NCBI GenBank assembly: GCA_021299635.1
Contig: JAJTFA010000001.1
Location: forward strand, 1-64,000
DNA: 64,000 nt
Direction: 5' to 3'
Origin: Sphingobacteriales bacterium
Lineage (GTDB): Bacteria; Bacteroidota; Bacteroidia; UKL13-3
In this document: piece by piece, positions 1 through 12,000 of the stretch
How positions within the stretch are numbered: position 1 is the first letter of the stretch
How the letters are laid out: every line of letters starts with the position of its first letter
Notes under the pieces: generated by a model
Told to the model about the DNA's origin: nothing
The model's database searches: none
Seen by the model: only the letters and a program-made list of their open reading frames with translations
Program-made: the position numbers and the translations under genes

Positions 1-40
1 AAGACTTATTTGCTATGTTTAAATAGTACCCGTCTGTTAT

Positions 41-73
41 AAAAAAACCCCACCATATTGGTGAGGTTTTTTT
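41..73 (-). terminator. Intrinsic terminator of the giant adhesin gene
   Basis: An A-run followed by CCcCACC, the loop ATATT, then GGTGaGG and a T-run forms a symmetric hairpin. It lies about 20 bp past the stop codon of the minus-strand gene that ends at 92. On that strand a U-tract follows the stem. It could also work for a plus-strand gene lying outside the window. Confidence 0.8.
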
Positions 74-91
74 ATGAAGGGTATTTCTTAA

Positions 92-3000
92 TTATTGTTG
101 TTTCACAACCTTGATTGTACTGATTTCTGTTGCTCCCATCACATTCACAAAGTACATACCTGCCTTAAGGTTTTCTAATCCCTGCAGCATGATCTGGTTG
201 CTTCCTGATGCTGCTTCTACAACCTGTTCTGTTATCAGCTTGCCCGTCATGTCGGTTACCTGTAAGGTTACCTTTTCCTGCTTGGCAATATTGATATTGA
301 TGGCAAGTGAGTGCTGGAATGGATTCGGATTGGCAGTTACTGTCATTCCGCTCAGGTCTTCTGATATGTCTACATTGACAGTCTTTGCTTCATTGATGCT
401 GCCATCCAGATCAACTTGCTTCAGGCGGTAATATGCAACCTTAATCTTGTTGCTTATCAGTGTAGATACATCATCCATTAACTGATATGCTGTTGTTTTT
501 GCAGTTGTTCCCTGACCTTGCACTTTGCCTACAACCGTGTAGTTGATATTGTCAGTTGAGCGTTCTATGATGAAGTAGTCGTTATTGTGTTCGCTTGCTG
601 TTGCCCAATCCAATGACACCTCGCGGCCTTTGCGTTCTGCGGTAAATGTTAGCAGCTCAACCGGTAAGGTTCCTGTACTTCCCACACCAAAGTAGCTGAA
701 TGAAGTGATGCCTGTGCGGGTTTGGGTGTATGGATTGCTTCCTGCTGCTGAAGTTGCTGCAGTTGCCATCCAGGTGGTGCCGTTATGTAATGCTACATAG
801 CTAGCTGCTCTGGTAAAGCCGGTCAACTCGTCTACTGCTGACCACTCCACTGTTACGGTTGCATTTGATCCACCTGCTACTTCTTCGTTGGCTACCCAGG
901 TTCTGCCTACAACGTTATTTGTTAGGCTCAGTCCTGTTGGTGGTGTATTGGTTACATTATCCAACACCCTAACCGTATAGTTATCGCTTGTGCCGGTATT
1001 GGTTAATGTCAATGGATTATAGCTGCTATTACCTACAGGGAAACTTACTGCTCCTGTGCGGCCTGTGCTTCCTATGTTTTGTATGATTAAGGCGCCAGTT
1101 CCGTTGGTTCTGATATAACGGCTTGCTGATGCATTGCTCACCACACTTGCAGTGCCGCTCAGGGTCAGGTTATTTGATCCCAGGGTTACATTTCCGTTGC
1201 TGAGTTTAAGCGAGTCGCTCATACTTACGTTTCCTGTTAAGGTTACTCCTACAGCATTGTTCACATTGATTTTGCTGTAAGTGCCTGCAGGAATATTCTG
1301 AAGTGCAGCTCCTGCAAAAACCAATTCACCTGCGGTATGTGTAAGCGTTCCGTTATTGGTATATGCACCACCAATAGCCAGTACAGATGCTGCATTGTTA
1401 ATGGTCAGCGTTGCACCGGTATTAATGGTTAAATCATTGGCAACGCGTCCGCCATCCGTAATAACAGGCTGGTTGGCTGCCGGTACAATAACCACATTAT
1501 CGGTAATTACAGGTATTCTTCCGCAACCCCAGTTGGTTGTAGTACCCCATGCTGTTCCGGTAGTGCCTGACCAGGTATTGGTATTGGTTACTGTTACAGC
1601 TGCTGCCAAGGAAGTATCCGTACAACCTCCTGAAGAAACCAATCTGCGCAACCATGTGTTGGCTGTTATAGGTGCAGTGGTATAGTTCTGAGTATTGTTG
1701 GTTCCTGATGCGATGCTAAATCCGGAAGTAGCTCCGGTTGATGATGACAACCAGCTGTAGGTATAGCTACCACTACCACCTGCAGGTGCAGTTCCATTTA
1801 TGGTTGTTGTGTTGCCATTACATATAGTTGAACCACCTGTAAGTGTATTGGTTGTAATAGCAGGGTTTACGGTAATAGCTGCTGCAGCTGATGTGTCTGA
1901 ACATCCACCCGAGGTTACTAATCTGCGGTACCAAGTACTTGCCGTGAGTGCTGCCGGTGCATAGTTCTGCACATTATTGGTGCCTGTTGCTGAGGTATAT
2001 CCTGCAGTGGCACTTGTGGTGCTGCTTAGCCAGCTATAGGTATAGGTTCCGCTACCGCCTGTTGGGGTTGAGCCTGCAATGGCTGTTGGGGTTTGGCCCG
2101 TACATATTGATTGTGTACCTGTAGCTGTATTGGCTGCTATCACCGGACTCACCGTAATTTGTATGGCGGCTGAAGTATCAGATGCTGCACCCGATACCAC
2201 ATATCTGCGATACCAACTGGTTTGTGTTAAGGCTCCCGGTGTATAGTTCTGCGCATTGTTTGTACCAGGTGCTGCAGAGAAGCCTGTTGATGCACTGGTG
2301 GTTGAAACCAACCAGGTATAAGTAAAGCTTCCTGTTCCGCCTGAAGGGGTTAAGCCTGTTAAGCCTGCAGGAGTGGTACCTGAACAAATGGTTTGAGCTG
2401 CCGATATAGTATTGTTGGCAATATTGGCATTTACCGTAATAGATAATGCGGCTGTCGTATCTGAACAACTGCCTGATGTTACCAACCTGCGGTACCATGT
2501 ATTTTGAGATAATACACCGGGTGAATAGTTCTGTGTATTGGTAGAAGCAATGGCACTAAATCCGGAAGTAGCTCCGGTGGTTGATACCAACCAGCTATAC
2601 GTGTATGAGCCTGTGCCGCCTGTTGGCAATGTGCCGGTAAGCTGTGCAGGGGTTGTATTGATTAAGATTGATTGATTTGAGGCAATGGTATTGCCGGCAA
2701 TAGAAGGTACTACTGTTACAGATACTGCGGCTGAAGAATCGATACAGCCATTGGTATTAGTAACCACCACACGGTATGAACCTGAAGTAGTAGCGGTCAA
2801 ACTTGCATTGGTAGCAAGTGGAACATTTACACCTGCATTGCGCCACTGGTAAGTTAAACCTGCTCCGGTATTGGCATTGATTACCACACTACCACCTTGA
2901 CAGAAGGTAGTGGCAGTTGCTGCAGTAGCAGTAGCTGTTGGTAAAGCATTTACCGTTACGTTTACAGCAGCAGATGAGTCAATACAACCGTTGGTGTTTG

Positions 3001-6000
3001 TAACCACTACTTTGTATGCACCTGCAGCGTTTGCAGTTAAGCTGGCATTGGTAGCACCTGAGATATTGCCACTGGCATTGCGCCACTGGTAAGTTAAACC
3101 TGCTCCGGTATTGGCATTGATTACCACACTACCACCTTGACAGAAGGTAGTGGCAGTTGCTGCGGTAGCAGTAGCTGTTGGTAAAGCATTTACAGTAGCA
3201 ACAACGCTTGTGCGCGAAGCAGTAGTACATCCGTTATTGGTTGCATCTACAAAATAAGTAGTAGTTGAACTAATGCTTGGTGTTACAAATGAATTACCGG
3301 TGAATATACTGGTTCCTCCTGTTGAGGTGGTATACCAGTTTACAACACCTGCACTGGCTGTTGCATTCAATGTAACAGAACCTGTACTGCAACGGCTTGC
3401 TGCAGTGGTACCTGTGATCGTTGGAGGCGCACCTACTGTAACAATTACGGTATCAACAGGCGAGTTACATGAGTTAGCCCATCTGATGGGGAAATCCATA
3501 TAGCCACCGGTCTCATTAAATAGAGTAGAAGCCGTAGCAGCTCTACCTCCCTCATGATGGAAGTAAACCCTGTTGTTCCATGGCGAATAGGTTAGTGCCG
3601 CGAGATCTGCATAAACATTATTACCTCCTAATGTACCCGGATCAAATACCATAGTATTGGTGTTGCCTTCCACATGGAATCTGGCAATTCCGCTATTGTA
3701 TAATGCAATGGCACGATAAGTTATATAATGGTTGCCGTTTTCCAGCGTTGCATAGCCTGTAGCAGGACCCATTTCTGCAGAATTTGGTGCTAAAGCTGTA
3801 CCGGTAGTAGTTAATGTGGTAACTGCTCCCGTTACCGGATTTACCTTTACAATTGTTGATGCTCCTACCAAAACAAAATCGGGACCTGAGGCAAGTGTGC
3901 CTGTTAAGGTAACAGAAGCTGATAAGGCTACTGCGCTTCCTGCAATGGTATTTAATGCGGAATCTACTCTCCACACATGCGTAGCAGTGCCAACTCCATT
4001 ACCAAAAGGCGCACTTGAGTTTCCAAAAGCATAGAGTGTTCCTGTGCCACCGTAAGTAGCAAATAAACCATCACGCAAAGGCAGTACGGTTCCGCCTGTA
4101 AGATTTGATGCATTATATCTTGCAATGTTAGCATCACCAAAGAAGTAAACGTAATTTTGTGTAACCACAATATTACCCCTGTCATCACCTGTCAAATTAT
4201 TGTGATCCACAGAATTAACCCCTGAAAAGAGTGTTCCGGCAGGTTCATAACGCACAAACATGGTATCAGTAGCGGTAAGGAATCTGGTATACGCATTTGT
4301 AGTTGAAAGCAAGGTGGTTAACCCCGGATTATCATACCACCTGATATTGTAGCCGTTAGGTATGGTGCCTGTATTGGTTAAAGTAACGTTACCATTTGTG
4401 GCACAAATACTCCCGTTTGCAACGATAGGTGCCGGAATATTGGTTATGGTAACTAAAGCAGTGTTACTGGTTGCCGTGTTCAAGCAAGAGTCGGTTACCA
4501 CTACTGAGTATAATCCTGTATCTGCCGCAGTTGCTGAAGGTATGGTAAAAGTACTTGCGTTTGCCCCCGGTATATTGGATAGGCCTTTGCGCCATTGATA
4601 GGTTAGTGTTCCTCCTCCTGTTGCATTAACCGACAAGCTCAAAGGAGATGTTGGCCCGCAAATGGTTTGTGGTACAGGCTGAACGGTTATAGCCGCACTA
4701 TTAATGGTTGCCGTTACACCTGTTCTGGTAGCTGTTGTACATCCATTGTTGGTTGCATCAACAAAGTAAGTGGTAGTAGTGCTAATGCTTGGTGTGGTAA
4801 AACTATTGCCTGTGAATAAACTGCTTCCACCCGTTTGCGCTGCATACCAGTTAATAGTTCCGGCACTTGCCGTAGCAGCCAAAGTAACTGTACCTGTGCA
4901 AAAGCGACTTGCAGGTGTAGTACTAGCTATGGTTGGTCTGGCGAAGCACGTTCCGGAGGCTGCAACATTAACTGTAGTGGCACCTGTTGATGTTAAGCTG
5001 ATGTTTCCACTATTGCTACCTGCTATGGTGTTGTTATATCTGATAAAAATTGTTCTTGGTGCAACCGAACCAGATACCGGAGGAAGGGTTAAGGTACTGG
5101 CATAGGTAGTATCATTTAATGAGTACTGGAAATTTGTTAAGGCACCGATGCTGATATTGGTTGTTAAATTCTCACCACCAACTGTAATAGTTTGTGAGGC
5201 AGAGGGTGTTCCCACACATTGATTGAATGCAATTAGAGTTCCTGTAACTGTTATTACCGGTGGCGGGGTCATTGTATTTTGTCTGATAGAAAAGTTGGTA
5301 TTATTTCTGTTTGATGAAACCAAATCAACTTTATTATCACCATCAATGTCAACACCTAATGCTGAGCCGGTTTCACCCATACTAAATCGAGGATAGGTGT
5401 TGGTAGCTATTGGTGTTGTGGAATTTCTGATTAGCCAAACTTTATCCCATGATGTTCCGTACACGATATCCACTGCGGTATCACCATTGAAGTTTGCCAT
5501 TTGAACCACAATATCATTTCCATCACTTGCATGTGAAAATCCGGTAAATGATGATGCTGTAAATGTGCCTGTGGTATAATCATTTCTTACTGCGAATGCT
5601 GGGTTACCCGAAGAGTAAATGTCTAAATCTCCATCGCTATCTAAATCTCCTGTGTTAATTAAATGCCCGTATGCTCCCATTGAAACAGGGGCACCAAAAC
5701 TTACATTACCTGGGGTTGAGGCATTAATCATCACACGCATGTCTCCATACTTAGAAGCCACAAGGTCAAAGTCTCCGTCTCTGTTAAAGTCTGCAACTGC
5801 TAAGCTTACAAATCCCGTTGAAGGCAGAGTAAGCGCTGTTACCGTAGCTGAAAATGCAATGGTTCCCGGAGTTGAGATATTTAAGCGAATATTAATGGTA
5901 TTGCTATTCAATGAAATCAAGTCTTGTTCTCCGTCATCATCTACATCAAATAACCTAACGCTTGTTCCCACAGTAGCATTGGTTACTGCTGCAGCAAAGC

Positions 6001-9000
6001 TAACAGTGCCTGCTGTGGTTGATGTATTACGCAGCATGCTAATGCCTGATGGCGATATTGCAACAATGTCAAGTCTACCATCACCATCAATATCTTCTAC
6101 TTGTATATTGGTTGGTAGGCCTGAAACCGCAAAGTCTGTTCCTGCGCTGAAGGCAGATACAGTAATGGTTCCTGGGGCTGTCATTAAATTGCGATGAACA
6201 CGCACATTATTTGTTCCTGCCTTTACGATGTCTACATTTCCATCTCCATCAAAATCACCGGCTCCAATGATTATATCAGAGTGGGAGAAGTTGGCTGAAA
6301 GTGATGTAAATGCAACTGCAGCGCCAAAGTTCCCGTTTGTAAATTGAACAGGAGCGATCTGATTGTTTGTAATATTAAAATATGTCTTTGATTTAACAGA
6401 TTTCCCTTGTTTAACAACTGTAATCGGGCCATGCAATGCGCCTTTTGGTACAGTTACAACCAATTGTGTATCATTGGCTGAAGTAACAGTGGCGCGTACA
6501 CTTCCAAATATTACTATGTTATTGGCAGCTATACTGCTGAAGTTAGTACCTCGTATGGTAACAGAAGAACCCACCTCACCCCTTACTGGTGTAAACGTGG
6601 TAATGGTTGGTATTGGAACAAACACCGTAACAATAGCTGTTTGTGAGCAACCGGAAGAATTAGTAAACGTGATAGTAGCTGTTCCTTCTCTAATTGGGGT
6701 TACCAAGCCTGTATTGCTTACGGTAGCCACTGTTGTATCACTTGATCTCCACGCATTTGTTGCTGCCGGAGTTCCTGTTGCCGTTAACTGTGAGGTGCCG
6801 CCTGATAAAATATTTAATGTACCACTGATAACAGGTCTAGGATTTACTGTTACCCGTACACTATCCGTGCAGGATCTGCCATTAATGGTTGAGGTAGCAT
6901 AATAGGTTGTATTTGCAGATGGTGTAACGGTGATGATTGATGCTGAATCTCCGGTTGACCAACGCAAGCCTGAAGTACCATTTATACCTGCAAATATTTG
7001 TACCCTGAAGTTGGTAGAACCGTTGGCAATATCACCGGTATAGTCTGTGTTACTTGTTGAAGAGTTACCAAAACCAATTTCAGCAGGTCCACCTGCGCGG
7101 TGCATGTTCCATGCCAGTATGGTTTGTCTGGAACCTGAAGTAACATTATGAACCTGGAATGAACCATGATCTCCTCCCCCGTTGCCGTGGGTATCATCCC
7201 AATCATATATACCACCATTTCCTACAGGAAGCAGTCCTGATGTAGAAGGGCTATAATTCCATGGCCACATTTCAATCCTGCCTGTGTCAAACCTGCCGGT
7301 ATTTACTCCAGGCATATTGGAGGTAACCTCCACATTGAATACATTTCTTTGAACTACCAATCCATTTACCATATCAGGTACCTGAAGACCTGCAGGTGTT
7401 AAACCCGTCCAGGCATCATATGAAACTTCGGCCCAGCGCAATACGCCCCCAACATTGTTTTCCATGCGCACCCGAACCCTATTAATAGATGAAGAAAAGG
7501 AAGATGCAGCACCACCTGTTTTACCAAATCCCGGCAAATAAACAATTGATCCTGATCCATTCCTGCTTGGGTTGGTGGTTTCATAGAGTTTGGTCCAGTT
7601 TGTTCCTGCATTGCTATTCACACGCAGCTGCACACTTGTACCCTGACAGATTGCTGTATCGTTTTGAATGATATTATTAAAGATAAGGTTAACAAAAACA
7701 GAGTCAACCTGGGTTCCTCCGCAAGCTCCACCTGTTACCGTACACCTAACCCAACCCGCTGTTTTAACCCACTGGTTTCTGGTATTGCTTCCTGCCGACC
7801 AAGCATATGATGTATAGCCTGTATCAGCCTGAACCAACAGACTATCGCCACATGCAAAGAGTGAATCGGGGAGATTAAAATAATTTGTACTAACCGAAGC
7901 TACTGCTGTTGCCCTTGTAGCACTTACACATCCACTTCCATCTGCTATATAAGAGGTAATGGGTATATTAAACCTATCACTTAAACTGCCTTCTACCAAA
8001 CCACGGGGGTTATCATTTATTGCGGCATTGTAAATGAAACATTCGAAAATATCTACGTTTGATAGTTCATTTGCCAAAGCATAGCCATTTAATTGAAATC
8101 CGTTTGGCCCTGTAAATCCTCCGTTTGTATTGGCCAGCATTGTTCCATTTTCAAACACACGATTTGATGTGCTGCCATTTACTGATGCTGAGTAAATATA
8201 AGGTAATGTAAGATTTGTATTAACATTACCATTAAGCACCCAACTGTCATAGTGAAACTGATTACGACTTCCGGCATGCCAGCCGTGTAACCAATTGTTA
8301 TTTCTAGCACCAAATACCCTACCGGTTGCACCGGTTGCTCTTGCCGCAGCCACTATAGAGAATGGTGCCGGGAAGTTTACAGTGTTAACCAGAAATTGAG
8401 AGCTATTAAACCTTAATACGGGCCTGCCATTAAAACCATTTATAACCAGTGTTGGTTGCTGAGCAGCATTGGTTTGAGACACATGGTTGTTAAATCCACT
8501 TTGATCAAAAAAAGTTTCAACAAAACCGGTGGCCGAACCCAGCCAAGCTTTAATTGCAACGGTGTCAATCTCAAAGCCAACAAAGCCAAAATTTTGAACA
8601 GCGTTATCGGTTGACCTTCTTAATCTAATAGAAAAACCATTGTAATTTGACTTAAGTTTTCTTAAGCCAACCGCGAAGCGCAATGAAGTTAATGTATCAC
8701 CTGGCAACACATCTGCAACAGCGTCTGCATAATAGGTTGTAGTGGTTGCAATAGAAGGGGTATTGAAAGTTGTACCAATTCCGATTGGATTACCACCCGA
8801 GGCGGTACTATACCATCTGACAATAGTATTAGGATCAGAAGTTGCGGTTAGCGTAACAGAGCCTGGGGCACAACGTGCGCCAGCTGTAGTAACCGGTGCC
8901 GAAGGCAATGGGTTTACTGTTAAACTGTAGCTCGTAGATGTTGAGCATCCTGCTGCTGCATTAACAGCTGTAACCGTATATGAAGTTGTTGTTGTAGGAC

Positions 9001-12000
9001 TTACTATGATAGAATCTGCAGTTGCCGAAGTTGACCATGTATAGTTTGTTGTGCCGGGTATAACAGGAATTGTACCCTGAAAGGCTACAGGATTGGTAAC
9101 CGGAATGGTTCCAATCAAATCTATACGAATTCTGCCGGCACTTCCTGCACCTCCTAAACCTCCGCCACCATTATTACCGCCACCAGATCCGCCAGTTGCT
9201 GTAATTAAGCTACCAGACATTGATATTGAATTGCATTGAATTTGCACCGACCCACCGGCCCCACCTCCGCCTCCACCCATACCATATGGCTGCCCACCAA
9301 AATTATTGGTAGCATTGCCTCCATTAAGCCCATTTGAATTGATAGTTCCGGAACCTGAAATAGAATTAGCTGACATAAACACAATGCCACCACCATTAGA
9401 GCCAGGGCCAGGATGTCCACCATCTTCATCAGCACCACCTTCGCCACCTGCACCTCCAAAATACAATCTGGTTAACTGTGTAGAGCCAATAGCTGTTCCG
9501 CCTGTCCCGCCAAGGTGACCGCCCCAGTCTTGACCATTTGTACCAACTGAAGCATAACCTCCTCCGGCTCCTCCTCCAGCATCGCCTGTACCGGTTCCGC
9601 CACCACCTCCATTGCCATTTGCGTTATTCCAGAAACCATTGGCCCCACTAGATGCCCCACCCATATAACCTTGGCCAAAAATGCCTTCCCCCTGAGCCCC
9701 ATTTGCCATTCTGTACTGTGAAGTATTGTGTGCAACACCTCTATATCCTTTTCCAGAAGCAGTAATAGTGCCACCATTATTTACAATTACATTTCCTGTA
9801 GCACGAAAAGCGAGCACACCACCTGTCGTTCCATCCCAATTATTACAGGTTAAAGTACCACCACTATTTACGGTTACACTGGTATAATTTAGTACCCTGA
9901 TTACCTGATGCTTTACCGTAGCTGAAGCATTATAGGTATTCGTTTTTGGTTGCGTCAGGGTTAGTGTATTTCCTGCAACAGAGCTGATTGTAGCAAACTC
10001 ATATTGCCCAACGAGATTACCTGTTGCAGCAGCATCAACCATGGTTATGATTAGTACCTCTTGATTGGCTGCGAATCCGGTAGCACTTGAAACAGTTATA
10101 GTGTTGGTTGCTGATGCATTATTACCCGTTACAGCACTTCTAACCGCATCTGTGAATGTAGTACCTGTAACTGTTATTGAACCATCTGCGCCTGTGCCAA
10201 GATTGTTGCTAAGAAGTCGGGCCCTGAGCGTAACCGGATTGCCTGGACAAACATTTGCAACAGATTGGGTTACGTTAATTGTGCGATCGATTCGTGTACC
10301 GGATGCCGATAAAGTTCTGCTTATTGCACCAGTGGAAGTGATTGAAATATTTCCACTGTTTGTACCTGCACTTGCATTGTTGTAACGAATATAAATCGTC
10401 CTTGATGAAACAGTTCCTGATACAGGAGTCAAAGAAAGTGTGCTTGAATAGGTTGTATCGTTTAGAGAATATTCAAAATTGGATAAGGCATTAAACACAA
10501 CAGGCGCAGTAAGAGCGGACCCTGAAACTGTTACCGTTTGAGCGGCTGATGGGGAATTACCGCATTGAAAGAAAGGACTTAATGTGCCTGTTACTGTAAT
10601 ATTGCTAGGTAGTACATTTTCTAAAATTGAAATACTATTAGAAGTCCAATTTGCTGTAATGATATCTGACATGCCATCACCATCCACATCACCAATAGTA
10701 GTGTACTGGGGGCCGGTGCCGGTATTAAAGTCAAGACGGGTATCAAAGCTGCTTGATGAAATAGTGCCCACACTGCTAATATTTCGGAACACAGATACGG
10801 TATTAGGAACAAAACAAGGAGCGGCTATATCTGGTTTATTATCTCCATCTAAATCTGCAATTGCAACCGACCATGGGGTTGAACCGGTGGTTAAATTTAC
10901 AGCTGCAGCGAAGCTCCCAGTATTAAGAACACCGCTTGTCGATATGTTACGAAACACCGAAACAGTATTAACTGTGCGGCTAACTATACATATTTCTGGT
11001 TTACCATCGCCATCAACATCACCAATTGCCATTGAGGTTGGATTTATAGAAGTGGCAATGTCTACTTTGGGTGCAAAGCTGCTAGTATTAATTACACCAT
11101 AGGTGGCGGTATTACGTAATAATGAGATTGTACTTGCACTTTCATTCAGTACTGCTACATCAATTTTACCATCTCCATCAAGGTCTCCTGTTTTAACGCT
11201 AAATGGGTTTGCACCTGTTGTAATATTTACAGCTGCGACAAAGCTGCTACCATTGATGATACCTGCCGTAGATGTATTTCTGTAAACTGCTAAAGCGCTT
11301 GAGTTAAATGCAGTTGCTAATATTTCCGGCTTGCCGTCACCATCAATATCTGCAATGGCAATTGAACTGGGAGGATTTGAAATCGCAAAATCAACTCTTG
11401 AGCCAAAGGAAATATTACCCACTGAAGAAGTATTGCGGAATATTGAAATTGTGGATGATGATTGATTGGCAACAGCCAAATCCGGCTTCCCATCCCCATC
11501 CAGGTCGCCAGTGGCAATATACCTGGCACCGCCAGTTGGTGTGGCATAATCAAACTTAGTTGCAAGGCTGCCACTATTGATGCTGCCAAGAGATGCTGTA
11601 TTACGAAGCACAGAAATAGAACTGGCGCTAGATGCCATATTAGCTGATACGATATCTGTTTTACCATCACCATCCAAATCAACATTGATAACGTTGAATG
11701 GATTGGTTCCAACTGCGAAATCAACTCTAGGAAGCATGGTAATTGCAGCACTAATGGGGGTAAAAGTCGGATTGAAATTCGCACGGGTTGAGGATGATAA
11801 ATAAGTGCCAGGACTTACAAGTGAGGAAACAGTAATTGGACCGTATGTAGCCCCAGAAGGAACAGTAACTGTTAAACTTGTAGCAGTGGCTGCGGTTACT
11901 GTAGCCCCGGTGGCGCCAAAACGAACAATATTATTGGAGGCTGTAGTGTTGAAGTTTGTGCCTGTTATGGTTACCTGGTCACTGGGTTTTGCAGAAACAG

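Noticed and set aside
5619-6197. Long plus-strand frames antisense to the adhesin (also near 10584-11102, 6363-6902 and elsewhere)
   Set aside because: They mirror the repetitive codon pattern of the minus-strand gene (Ser/Pro-rich antisense of Asp-Gly repeats) and show no starts or domains of their own.
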